A stretch of DNA of 64,000 bases from Ahaetulla prasina (taxonomy: Eukaryota; Chordata; Lepidosauria; Squamata; Colubridae). Position numbers and translations under genes: made by a program. The notes under the pieces were generated by a model. The model saw nothing but the letters and a program-made list of their open reading frames with translations, ran no database searches and was not told the DNA's origin. The stretch lies in the NCBI RefSeq assembly GCF_028640845.1, contig NC_080546.1, positions 78,625,757 through 78,689,756 of the forward strand, in the 5' to 3' direction. This document shows positions 57,801-63,480 of the stretch, one piece after another (position 1 is the stretch's first letter; the number at the start of each line of letters is the position of its first letter).

Positions 57801-60800
57801 AACGACTCGCACATATGTGCGAAGGGAACCTTTATCTTTACCCTTAAAGTAACTATTTAGAAAATGAGAATTTAGAACACCACAATAGCTTGATAATCAA
57901 AAGGGGAAGATAAAGTCTCACTCAGATGGAACTTCATGACCTGGTAGCTGACATCAAAAATTTTTTTTTCTTGAAACACCTTTTATTGCTTTTTTTTTTC
58001 CAGTACAGGTAGTTCTCGACTTACGACCACAATTGAGTCCGAAGTTTCCGTTGCTAAGCAAGGCAGTTGTTAAGTGAGATTTGCCCCATTTTATGACCTT
58101 TCTTGTCAGAATTGTTAAGTGAATCACTGAAGTTGTTAAGGTAGAAACATGGTTGTTAAGTGAATATGGCTTCTGCATTGACTTTGCTCGTCCCCGGGAT
58201 GCTGTAAATATGAATCAGTTGCCAAGCGTCCAAATTTTGATCATGTGACTATGGGAGATGCTGCAAAAGTCGTAAATGTGAAAAACGGTCATAAGTCACT
58301 TTTTTCAGCACCGTTGTAACATTGAACAGTCATTAAATGGATTGTAAGTCGAGGACTACCTGTATGTTCTTTTTCGGAATGGGACAATTCACCGCAGCCA
58401 ACTCGCAGCCAACGGCCAACTCATCACGGCCAACTTAACACAGGATAACTTGCCGCAGGCCAATTCTACAATTCAATTATTTAAAATAATTTTAAAAATA
58501 TTTTAATTTTTGTCATTCACATTTCATTTTGTCCCTCCTTTGGCACCCTTTCTTTAATGATTCTATTCCATTATTTCTTCGATATTGGTAGAACTCTTGA
58601 CCCTCGGCGAGTTGGCCATGATGAATTGCCTGTGGCAAATTATCTGTGGCAAGTTGTTCTTGGCGAGTTGTCACAGATCTGTTCTCTTTTGCTCTTTTAA
58701 TGTTCCTGTACAATTTCCCGGGGTTTCAGAGGTCTATATTTATTTTTATAAATATTTACAAAAATATTTATTTTTGCTGTTTTGAGCTTTATCAGTTCTA
58801 GACAAAACATTTAGCTTATCAATTAAAAATTCATTATCAAGAAGGAGAACTATTTCTGTAGTCCAGGGCTGTCAAATTCGCGGCCTGTGGGCCAGATGCC
58901 TCACACACTGGTTTAGTGAAGGGGGGGGAGGAAATCGCGATATGTCACGTGACACCACTGTGATGATGCAACTTTGACACCCCTGTTATAGTCCATTGAC
59001 AGGATGGGTAGTGGAAGCCTCAATGCCTTTCTCTCGAGTAGCAGAACTAAATAGAGCACATACTGTTTGTATTGGCACAAAAAGTCTGGTTTTTTTAATT
59101 GTTTCTGATAACCCATTTCCCCACATCATTTGTTTGTTTCACAATTGTATATTCAGTGGAGTTTCTCTTTTGATTTATCCCCCTCTGTTTAGGATATAAA
59201 ATTCATGAGCTTAGTATGAGCCCCCTGCACCAAGTAGAGCTGGCAGCGGGAGAGAAGCTATCCTTAAATTGCACAGCAAGGACTGAGCTGAATGTGAGAA
59301 TTGAGTTTCAGTGGGATTTCCCTTCGAAACAGGTAACAGAAGCAGGGAGCTTCCAAATCCAAGAGGAATTTGCTAAGGGGCCATTTCATGTGTTATTCTT
59401 TTTTTTTCTTTTAAATATTCCAAATGCATTGATCAAAATGATCAATGAGTCATCAGCAGGGGTGAGCTACTGAGGGTTCTCAGGGGTTCGGGAGAACCTC
59501 TAGCTAAGATTCTGTGCAGTTCGGAGAACTCCCAAATCCCACTCCTGCCTGGCCCCACTCCCACTGCCCCACCTCTCCCAGGGGTGCCCATGTGGCTCGT
59601 TTTGGATGCAGGTAAGTGCAGGGCACATGTGGAGGCTTGGGGAGGGCAAAAAACAGGCTTACCGGAAGTTAGGGAAGGCCAGAAACGGAGGGCCTTCGGA
59701 GCCTGTGGAGGCTGTTTTTGCCCTCCCGGAGGCTCGAGGAAATCCTCCAGAGCCCGAGGAAGGCAAAACTCCCCCCCACCATGGTGCAGGAGGCCGACTA
59801 GGCCACACCCACCATGGCCACACTCACCCAGCAACCGGGCAGAGAACCCCTTGCTAAAATATTTGAAGCCCACCCCCAGTCTAGTCCTCAATCAGTCTAG
59901 TCGTTAGTTATAATTAGTCATCAACTAATTATATTCAGTTGATGTCTGATTATTAATAGCAATAGAGTTGGTTGAGCTGGACTACTGCGAGTCAGGTAGG
60001 AGCTTCCCAAGTTCAGGTCCCCTCTGGACCAAGATTTGATTCTCTTCCATCTCCCCTCTCTGCTTCCTAGAGACAACTGGTTTACACAAAACGTATGTGA
60101 AGCCAGGGTCGTGAGAAAAGAAGAGAGAGAAAAAAACAAAATGGAAGGGTTTTTGAGAGTACTGAGATGAAAGGGCTAAGCAGGGAAAATAAATCTGGGG
60201 TCTGGTTTTCGGGGACCGTGTTCTTTTCATGTAGCTATTTTTTATTAATTTTTTTTTTAAAAAGAAGATAAAAACTAACACAAAACCATCTTAAGAAAAA
60301 GAAAAGAAAATCGAAGAAAAAGCTAAAAGTTCAAGACAGGAAAAAAGTAAAAGAAAAGTAGAAAAAAAAGCAAAAGGATACAATGACGTAACTTCCAATC
60401 TTGATGGAAGTTACAATTATAATAATTTTACCTATTCTATTCTATTCTATTCTATTCTATTCTATTCTATTCTATTCTATTCTATTCTATTCTATTCTAT
60501 TCTATTCTTTTCTATTCTATTCTATTCCCATTTCTCTATTCTATTCTATTCTATTCTATTCTATTCTATTCTATTCTATTCTATTCTATTCTATTCTATT
60601 CTATTCTATTCTATTCTATTCGAATAGACAAGTTAGCTGTCTTCTTTCTACAATCTTTCTAGACAAATCATCAAAACTTATGTTTTTTGTTCTGATTTAC
60701 CCAAAAATGTCCAATAGTACAGGCTACTTCTGCTGCATGCTGGCTGCCTGCAGTCTGGCAGTTCAAATCTCACCAGACTCAAGTTTGACTCAGCCTTCCA

Positions 60801-63314
60801 TCCTTCTGAGGTGGTTAAAATGAGGACCCAGCTTGTTGGGGCCAAGAGGCTGACTCTGTAAACCGCTTAGAGAGGGCTGTAAAAGCACCGTGAAGCAGCG
60901 TATAGGTCTAAGTGTTATTGCTATTGCTATCTACTCCAGTGGCTACATTTGCTGAGTCTGTCCCAGGACTCAGAAACCTAATGCTGATAAATGACTACTC
61001 CCCGTTTTCTTCCTTCTGGTCAAATTACCAATTTTAAGCCATTGGGCAGGGACATCTGCAGGGTTGTGGGTCAAAACCTGCAAGATTTTGGACACAGCAT
61101 TGTGAATGAGCTTTGCCATTTTGTGCATACATGTACAAAAGGTTGGATCTTCGATTGTAGTGCTTTCTCCTGAACCAGCCTAGTCTACAGCTGAAAGGAT
61201 TATGCTGAATAAATGACTTTGAACTCTATTGCAGAAAATGAACGCTGCATTCAAGGAAGGGATGACAGCCTTGGGCAGTGAAATGAAGAAGTTTGTGAGC
61301 ACCCTCACCATCGAACACGTGACTTTAACCGATGGGGGTCTGTATACCTGCATGGCCACCAGTAGCCAGATGACAAGGAAACACAAAATTAACGTCATTG
61401 TTCACGGTAAGCTGGGGTGCTATTCAGCAGGTTCTGACAAGTTCGGGAGAACCGGTTGTGGAAATTTTGAGTAGTTTGGACAACTGGCAAATACCACCTC
61501 TGCCTGGCCCCAGAGTGGGGTGGGAATGGAGATTTTGCAATATCCTTCCCCTGCCATGCCCACCAAGCCACACCACGCCCACCAAGCAGGGGTTAAATGC
61601 TCCTGGTTTGGACCGGATCGCCCGATCCAGTAGCGATGGTGGCGGGTGGTTCGGAGAACCGGTAGCAAAAATCCCTGCCCCTCCCCCGGTGTCCAGCTGA
61701 GCCGCGCAATCATCAGAGTTTTTGTTTTTTACTTTTAAAAGCATTTTTTCTTTGGCCGAAAAAAATGCTTTTAAAAGTAAAAAAGAAAGCCTCTGATGAT
61801 CGCGCGGCTCAGCTGGGATTGTCAGAGCCTTTTAAAAGCATTTTTTTCTAAAATCTCTTCGGCTGAAATTTTAAGCGAGTGAGGAAAAGATTATTGAAAG
61901 GTGTAGTGAAGGCTCAAAAGAGTGTACAAGCAGCAGAAATAGAAGAAATATTTAGATCAAACACGAACGAGAGAAGAAGATACGAGACCCCAAGGGAGGA
62001 ATATGGGAGATGTGCCAAGAATGTGCCAATAGGAGTGGAGATACGAAAGCGGGCAAGAGATGAGGGATAACTGTAGAATATTTTTTAATACCGGAGTTGT
62101 CCTATTAAGAACTAGTATAAAGATAGAAATTAGAACTGGGGAAAATATTACTTGTTTAATTTGGAAATTATTTTATCAATGATTAGAAAATAGAAGTAGA
62201 AGTTAGAAATGTGGATATGTAAGCAAAGATGAAGTAATTTGTATAATTGAACAATGAATATCGAATAATCAAGACAAGTAAACCTTATGATTATTTGGAT
62301 AATGGTTATAAATGTGATATCTAACATATTTTTCAGAGTATAAGATGCTCTGGACTGTAAGAAAAAGAAATCTGCCTGTGCCTCCCAGCAATTTTGCCTC
62401 GTTGCAGCAAACAGCAAACAGCAAACAGCCAACTTTACTTTCATTTTCATTTTCAGCATAGCTTGACTAGCACAAGAAAAAAAATCTGCTCCCAGCAATT
62501 TACCTCCTTGCAGCAAGCAGCAGAGGCCCTCACAGCAATAGGCCATGGCAATCCCTGCAGCCTGAAACAGCTGAGAGATGGGAGGCCAATCAACTTGTGC
62601 TAATTAGGCTGTGCTGAAGCTGAAATGGGCTGTTTCTTCTTGCTGCTTGCTGCAAAGAGGTAAATTGCTGGGAGGCAGAGGCCAAAGGGTGGGGGCCAGT
62701 GGGTGCGTGAGGCTACATTTGATGTATAAGATGCACCCAAATTTTCACCCCTTTTTAGGTGGGAAAAAGGTGGGTCTTATACTCCAAAAATATGGCATAT
62801 GATGTCTATAATGTTTGATATTATCAGTTGATTATACAGAAAACTGAATAGGGGGTTTAACTAAATAATGCACAATTTTGTAATATGGATAAGTGAAGGC
62901 GATGGCGAATAGGATTTGAGAACAATAGTCATAATTATTGTGTAGATAAGATTCGCTATCTGTACTTAAAAGAGATTGTACCCAAAATTCAGTGTTGGCT
63001 TTTTTTTTTACTATAGGATGAGTGAAAATAAATATCATAAGTTGGTTGTTTTGAATGGTTAAAGTCTGATTTTGGTTTCCAAAGTCAACAAGCAATTCAA
63101 AAACTGCATTTCTTATTAGGGGTAACAGTGTCCATTAAATTATTAATATGATCAACTGTACTTTCCATTGTTTTAAATGATTATCTTTTAAATTTTTGAT
63201 AGAAAAGCCTTTTCTCTTTTTGGGCAAAATGCCACTTCTGGTGGAGACCATTCTCAGAGAACCGGCTAAAGTGCCTGTATTATTCAAAGCATATCCACTC
63301 CCAGAAGCAAAATG
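35847..63314 (+). CDS. KDR: KDR (VEGFR2) gene, 5' part, eight coding exons
   Basis: This is the N-terminal part of vascular endothelial growth factor receptor 2, a plasma-membrane receptor tyrosine kinase that binds VEGF on endothelial cells. The spliced frame joins 35847-35919, 45897-45987, 48886-49082, 55066-55187, 57257-57425, 59193-59332, 61235-61406 and 63203-63314. Every intron is GT-AG, with phases 1, 2, 1, 0, 1, 0, 1, 2, giving 359 residues without a stop. Residues 1 to about 22 are a signal peptide. Ig domains 1-3 have cysteine pairs C54/C104, C148/C198 and C244/C303, and domain 4 begins near 323. N-glycosylation sequons lie at N47, N67, N97, N109, N141, N156 and N243. KDR-type motifs include [28 protein letters not shown] and [11 protein letters not shown]. 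These fit KDR much better than FLT1, FLT4, KIT or PDGFR. Domains 4-7, the membrane helix and the kinase are off the right edge. The gene-level call is firm; the 5'UTR start is not determined. Confidence 0.95.
36014..36708 (+). repeat. 57-bp minisatellite in KDR intron 1
   Basis: About 11 full tandem units plus partial ends begin with GGAATAGGCTCTCCATAGCT-like sequence. Unit starts are 36060, 36117, 36174, 36232, 36296, 36353, 36411, 36468, 36525, 36582, 36639 and 36690, so units are 57-58 bp with one 64-bp unit (extra GATC copies) and one 51-bp unit. Units 2-4 and 5-7 match as blocks, with starts exactly 179 bp apart. It begins about 95 bp after the exon 1 donor. Long open frames on both strands are repeat artefacts. 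Confidence 0.95.
36919..37374. mobile_element. MITE with ACAGGTAAATCC end
   Basis: Left end ACAGGTAAATCCTCAGCTTA and right end TAAGCTGAGGACTACCTTTA are inverted. The interior has an extra direct and inverted repeat of CACAGTTGTTATGTTTAATC. Confidence 0.8.
37400..37645 (-). mobile_element. CR1 fragment
   Basis: The minus-strand CR1 ORF2 end, recognised by TTCAGTTTCCATCCATTATT and the flanking segment shared with 43020. Confidence 0.82.
37646..38233. other. Intron 1 sequence, nothing recognised
   Basis: No supported repeat or exon. Confidence 0.5.
38234..38930 (-). mobile_element. CR1/L3-like LINE 3' end with (AATAG)n
   Basis: The pentanucleotide run at 38234-38284 joins TTTTTTATTGGCCAAGTGTG. 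The minus strand near 38770-38640 reads [20 protein letters not shown] then [17 protein letters not shown]. Confidence 0.9.
38931..39548. other. Intron 1 sequence, nothing recognised
   Basis: AT-rich. No supported exon or transposon. Confidence 0.5.
39557..39771 (+). mobile_element. hAT-type element, family A
   Basis: Ends CAGTGGTGAAATCCAA and GAATTTTACCCCTG. Flanks AGTTGGAT and GGTTGGAC agree at 6 of 8. The right flank is the CR1 terminus at 39772-39840. Confidence 0.87.
39772..39840 (+). mobile_element. CR1 terminal fragment
   Basis: GGTTGGACTAGAAGATTTCC and CCCTTCCAACTCTGTTATTC. Confidence 0.8.
39841..40375. other. Intron 1 sequence, nothing recognised
   Basis: A 186-codon open frame spans 39593-40150 but begins inside the hAT and CR1 elements. 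Its non-repeat part has no recognisable domain, so I do not call a gene. Confidence 0.5.
40376..40438. repeat. (ATCT)n microsatellite
   Basis: A pure tetranucleotide run at the tail of the next LINE. Confidence 0.95.
40439..40625 (-). mobile_element. CR1/L2-like LINE 3' end (LINE-2 type)
   Basis: TTTGTCAAACACAACAATAT then GGACAGGAACGGTAGGCACG and TTAGGAATGGGGTGAGGTCA, as at 26520-26600. Confidence 0.85.
40890..41060. mobile_element. Penelope-like palindrome
   Basis: GCAACTGGACTTTCATTG and CAAAGAAAGTCCAGTTGC pair, with the CTTCTCATCCAAGAAG block at the centre. Confidence 0.65.
41080..41150 (+). mobile_element. CR1 terminal fragment
   Basis: GGGGTTGGACTAGAAGACCT followed by CCCTTCCAACTCTGTTAGTC. 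Confidence 0.85.
41400..41768 (+). mobile_element. Sauria-type SINE, full length
   Basis: The clearest copy: GGGGGACGCGGTGGCTCAGG head, B box GGTTCAAATCC, tail GGGGAACCTTTACCTTTATC. Confidence 0.93.
41769..42302. other. Intron 1 sequence, nothing recognised
   Basis: No supported feature. Confidence 0.5.
42311..42634 (+). mobile_element. hAT-type element, family A
   Basis: Ends CAGAGGTGGGATTCAA and GAATACCACCTCTG. The flanking duplication GAGCCTCT/GAGCCTCC (42303-42310, 42635-42642) matches at 7 of 8. The GTGGGCGTGGCTTTGTGGGT block is repeated internally. Confidence 0.92.
42690..43515 (-). mobile_element. CR1 LINE 3' part interrupted by a SINE
   Basis: The minus-strand CR1 runs from the terminal TCTAGTCCAACC at about 42690 through CTTGTTCAGTTTCCATCCAT to TTAATTGGTTGTCCACTAAG near 43475. 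A SINE tail (42839-43018) sits inside. Confidence 0.88.
42839..43018 (+). mobile_element. 5'-truncated SINE with L2-type tail
   Basis: CCTTCCATCCTTTATAAGGT to GAGAAGGGCGGGGTATAAAT and an A-rich tail. The head is missing. Confidence 0.85.
43530..45035. other. Intron 1 repeat-poor stretch
   Basis: About 1.5 kb with no recognised transposon. The part at 43850-44350 is the most sequence-complex and could be an intronic regulatory element. Mammalian KDR intron 1 is known to contain an endothelial enhancer, but I cannot align to it here. Confidence 0.45.
45040..45690 (+). mobile_element. CR1/L3-like LINE 3' end with (TATTC)n
   Basis: The + strand reads [20 protein letters not shown] then [20 protein letters not shown]. 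It ends CACTTGGCCAATAAAAAATT and then (TATTC)n at 45607-45680. Confidence 0.9.
45776..45862. repeat. (AT)n microsatellite upstream of KDR exon 2
   Basis: About 86 bp of pure AT dinucleotide, ending about 34 bp before the exon 2 acceptor. Confidence 0.95.
45897..45987 (+). CDS. KDR: KDR exon 2 (start of Ig domain 1)
   Basis: The 91 bases encode residues 25-54 and two bases of codon 55. A Gly-Ser-rich N-terminal linker (GSSSSSDPP) leads into SLSIQK and the first Ig cysteine in LQITC. The acceptor is TTTTACAG|G and the donor AG|GTAAGG, phase 2. The sequon NDT at residue 47 lies in the ANDTLQITC stretch that aligns with KDR domain 1. The acceptor is unusual because an AT dinucleotide run ends about 34 bp upstream. 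Confidence 0.93.
46148..46500 (-). mobile_element. Sauria-type SINE
   Basis: Tail GTAAAGGTAAAGGTTCGCAC at the left, head CTTAGCCCCTGAGCCACCGT at the right. Confidence 0.9.
46501..47140. other. Intron 2 sequence, nothing recognised
   Basis: Unassigned sequence on the left of the solo LTR. No exon. Confidence 0.5.
47146..47777 (-). mobile_element. Solo LTR (632 bp)
   Basis: Ends TGTTGTGAG and CACAACA, with 5-bp duplication CCTAT on both sides (47141-47145, 47778-47782). On the minus strand it starts TGTTGTGG, has a TTAAAAG TATA-like element near 47455 and AATAAA near 47213. No internal retroviral or gypsy genes remain. The open frames across it are not genes I can identify. Confidence 0.9.
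47915..48240 (-). mobile_element. GC-rich hAT-like element
   Basis: Minus-strand relative of 59457-59876, sharing GGGTGGGCTTCAAACATTTT and TGCACTTACCTGCATCCAAA. The terminus beyond about 48240 is unclear. Confidence 0.7.
48248..48510 (+). mobile_element. Penelope-like unit, single arm
   Basis: Only the right-hand arm type (CCACCATCCAGTCAGGGATG, AAGAAGCTTCTTGGATGAGA, GAAAC) with its usual upstream spacer. Confidence 0.6.
48692..48826. mobile_element. Short palindromic hAT-type element
   Basis: CAGGGGTCTCCAATCTTGGT pairs with its complement ending GGAGACCCCTG. CCATAGGG lies directly left (48684-48691) and recurs at 48831-48838 after four extra bases. Confidence 0.88.
48886..49082 (+). CDS. 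KDR: KDR exon 3 (Ig domain 1)
   Basis: The 197 bases encode the rest of Ig domain 1, residues 55-121. Landmarks are LDWLLPNNQ, the extra cysteine pair C80/C86, IGNDTG and the closing cysteine in YKCFY (C104). Sequons are at N67, N97 and N109. The acceptor is ACTCCTCAG|T and the donor CAAG|GTAGGT, phase 1. Exon length and phase fit KDR. A 135-bp palindromic hAT-type element ends only about 60 bp upstream of the acceptor without damaging it. Confidence 0.95.
49420..50160 (-). mobile_element. CR1/L2-like LINE 3' end (LINE-2 type)
   Basis: The minus strand encodes [20 protein letters not shown], then [40 protein letters not shown] and [20 protein letters not shown]. This is the same family as 29885. 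A frameshift cuts the ORF near 49710. Confidence 0.88.
50222..50506 (+). mobile_element. hAT-type element, family A
   Basis: Duplication CTTACGAT/CTTATGAT (50214-50221, 50507-50514; 7 of 8). Ends CAGGGGTGGGTTTCAA and TGAAACCAACCTCTG. Confidence 0.92.
50764..50935 (-). mobile_element. CR1 ORF2 fragment
   Basis: AAAACTGGATGCAGTATTCC and ATGCAGTCTAGGATTGCATT, reverse of the CR1 segment also at 43320 and 51860. Confidence 0.82.
51176..51507 (+). mobile_element. Sauria-type SINE, head truncated
   Basis: Starts inside the tRNA-like head (CGTTGAGCTTGTTGATCG) and ends GGGGAACCTTTACC. Confidence 0.88.
51690..52385 (+). mobile_element. CR1 LINE 3' part
   Basis: A degenerate ORF2 end from GGAATCCTAGTGGACAATCA through GAGAAGAGCAACCAAGATGA to TTGGACTAGAAGACCTCCGA at the terminus. 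The longest CR1 piece in the window. Confidence 0.9.
52490..52850 (-). mobile_element. Sauria-type SINE
   Basis: Tail of repeated GGTAAA at the left, head CTTAGCCACTGAGCCAC at the right. Confidence 0.9.
53310..53995. mobile_element. Possible LTR-like sequence interrupted by a LINE 3' end
   Basis: 53310-53605 contains a CAAT-type box (AGCCAATGAG) and a TATA-type box (GTATATAGGAG). A CR1/L3-like 3' end with (GGATT)n/(GGAAT)n (53605-53895, minus) sits between this and CTGCTGAATTGTCTGATTGC. LTR ends and duplication are not established. Confidence 0.4.
53605..53895 (-). mobile_element. CR1/L3-like LINE 3' end
   Basis: TTTTATTGGCCAAGTGTGAT onward. Its tail is a variant, (GGATT)n with some GGAAT, instead of AATAG. 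Confidence 0.88.
54050..54215 (-). mobile_element. tRNA-derived SINE fragment
   Basis: The minus strand has AGCCCTGGTGGCACAGTGGT as a tRNA-like head and CTCAGCTTTCCATCTTTCTG in the body. Confidence 0.7.
54253..54925 (-). mobile_element. L2-type LINE, ORF2 C-terminus and 3' end
   Basis: The minus strand is open for 163 codons (54919 to 54428): [73 protein letters not shown] and [16 protein letters not shown]. This is the conserved C-terminal part of L2 reverse transcriptase ORFs. The 3'UTR ends with GAAGGGCGGTATAGAAATTG and an (AAAT)n tail. It is 5'-truncated but the retained frame is intact, so it may be relatively young. Confidence 0.92.
55066..55187 (+). CDS. KDR: KDR exon 4 (Ig domain 2, first part)
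   Basis: The 122 bases encode residues 121-161: DYRSPF, an AVYITGNKT stretch, VVIPCLGS with the first domain-2 cysteine (C148), and NLNVSLHS. The acceptor is TTCTTCAG|A and the donor TCA|GTAAGG, phase 0. Compared with my recollection of mammalian KDR, this exon lacks two residues around the ITGNKT segment. The SLCA that mammals have is SLHS here, removing an unpaired cysteine. Domain 2 carries part of the VEGF-binding surface. Confidence 0.93.
55526..55742. mobile_element. hAT-type element (217 bp)
   Basis: A perfect 8-bp duplication ATTGTAAT (55518-55525 and 55743-55750). Ends CAAAGGTGGATTC and GAATACCACCACCG. GC-rich with CGCATGC-type motifs. Confidence 0.92.
55830..56615 (-). mobile_element. 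L1 LINE 3' end
   Basis: The minus strand from 56601 to 56266 encodes the end of L1 ORF2: [20 protein letters not shown], the zinc-binding pattern CWKCKK...[14 protein letters not shown], then a 3'UTR ending in an A-rich stretch (about 55830). The endonuclease and catalytic reverse transcriptase are missing. The open frame of 111 codons breaks before the normal ORF2 stop. Confidence 0.92.
56694..57196. mobile_element. hAT-type element (503 bp)
   Basis: Duplication TCTTAGAC/TCCTAGAC (56686-56693, 57197-57204; 7 of 8). Ends CCATGATGGCGAACC and GGTTAGCCATCACTG. Same family as 10024. The interior has ACACATGC-rich tandem blocks. Confidence 0.92.
57257..57425 (+). CDS. KDR: KDR exon 5 (Ig domain 2, second part)
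   Basis: The 169 bases encode residues 162-217 plus one base of codon 218. Landmarks are [21 protein letters not shown] with the second domain-2 cysteine (C198), and [13 protein letters not shown], the last strand running into the domain 2-3 linker. The acceptor is CATATAG|A and the donor G|GTAAGT, phase 1. An hAT-type element ends about 60 bp upstream. The domain 2-3 linker is a known VEGF contact region in KDR. Confidence 0.94.
57483..57850 (+). mobile_element. Sauria-type SINE, full length
   Basis: AAAGGGACGTGGTGGCTCAG head and tail GGGAACCTTTATCTTTACCC. Confidence 0.92.
58004..58364. mobile_element. MITE with TACAGGTAGT ends, best copy
   Basis: TACAGGTAGTTCTCGACTTA and TAAGTCGAGGACTACCTGTA are inverted ends (19 of 20), both ending in TA. 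Confidence 0.88.
58375..58690. repeat. Inverted repeat of CGGCCAACTC-type units
   Basis: The left side has repeated GCCAACTCGCAGCCAACGGC units, the right side their complement (CGGCGAGTTGGCC, GGCAAGTTGTTCTTGGCGAG). The middle is AT-rich. Probably a MITE whose ends are short tandem units. Confidence 0.7.
58864..58985. mobile_element. hAT-type element (122 bp)
   Basis: Flanks CTGTAGTC/TTATAGTC (6 of 8). Ends CAGGGCTGTCAAATTC and ACTTTGACACCCCTG. Confidence 0.82.
59193..59332 (+). CDS. KDR: KDR exon 6 (Ig domain 3, first part)
   Basis: The 140 bases encode residues 218-264. They begin GYKIHEL, continue [13 protein letters not shown] with the first domain-3 cysteine (C244, also sequon NCT), then [12 protein letters not shown] and QWDFPSKQ. 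The acceptor is CTGTTTAG|G and the donor CAG|GTAACA, phase 0. TARTELNV is strongly KDR-like. Domain 3 makes ligand contacts in VEGFR2. Confidence 0.94.
59457..59876 (+). mobile_element. GC-rich hAT-like element
   Basis: Starts CAGGGGTGAGCTACTG and ends near TTGAAGCCCACCCCC. Shares its body with 47915 in the opposite orientation. Internal GGAGGGCAAAAA-type units. The flanking duplication is not clear. Confidence 0.75.
59881..60425. other. Intron 6 sequence, nothing recognised
   Basis: A-rich patch at 60250-60380, otherwise unassigned. Confidence 0.5.
60430..60622. repeat. (TATTC)n microsatellite
   Basis: About 190 bp of TATTC with a small interruption at 60507-60536. No LINE 3' end is attached. 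Confidence 0.95.
60740..60935 (+). mobile_element. tRNA-derived SINE
   Basis: GGCAGTTCAAATCTCACCAG is B-box-like. The tail is GTAAACCGCTTAGAGAGGGC then an ATTGCT run. Confidence 0.75.
61235..61406 (+). CDS. KDR: KDR exon 7 (Ig domain 3, second part)
   Basis: The 172 bases encode residues 265-321 plus one base of codon 322. They include [13 protein letters not shown] and the closing Ig motif DGGLYTC (C303). The acceptor is TATTGCAG|A and the donor CACG|GTAAGC, phase 1. The first 14 residues, [14 protein letters not shown], correspond to a variable loop in KDR domain 3. A truncated hAT-family element starts about 15 bp into the following intron. Confidence 0.93.
61420..61586 (-). mobile_element. 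hAT family A element, truncated
   Basis: CAGCAGGTTCTGACAAGTTC at the left and GCCAAGCCACACCACGCCCA at the right. It stops where the family B element begins. Confidence 0.8.
61587..61870. mobile_element. hAT family B element
   Basis: Starts CAGGGGTTAAATGCTCC, then hairpin blocks CTTTTAAAAGCATTTTTTCT. The right end is lost. Confidence 0.8.
61871..62325. other. Intron 7 sequence, possibly LINE 3'UTR
   Basis: A-rich, purine-rich on the + strand. It might be an L1-type 3'UTR, but no coding motif supports it. Confidence 0.35.
62326..62794. mobile_element. MITE with ATATTTTTCAGAGTATAAGA end
   Basis: The left end pairs with TCTTATACTCCAAAAATAT at the right. The interior contains an inverted TGCTGGGAGGCA/CAGCAATTT-type pair and repeated GCAGCAAGCAGCA. 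Confidence 0.8.
63203..63314 (+). CDS. KDR: KDR exon 8 (start of Ig domain 4)
   Basis: The 112 bases encode residues 322-358 and two bases of codon 359. EKPF opens Ig domain 4 as in KDR, and YPLPEAKW ends in the Trp that matches the KDR YPPPEIKW motif. The acceptor is TTTTGATAG|A, with few pyrimidines, and the donor TG|GTAAGA, phase 2. The middle of the exon ([19 protein letters not shown]) is clearly more diverged from mammalian KDR than exons 2-7, but the frame, boundaries and anchor residues hold. Confidence 0.88.
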
Positions 63315-63480
63315 GTAAGAACTGGAGCAAATCTTATTCGTCTTTAGCTTCTCTCCTTTCCTGTATACATTTTACAATGTCCAATCACATAGAAACACTG
63401 AAGTTCTAAAAGAAAATGTTGGGCTTCTGATTTCTTTATGAGCAGTTTAAGAAAGCATAACCCCAAATAAATGCTTTTAT

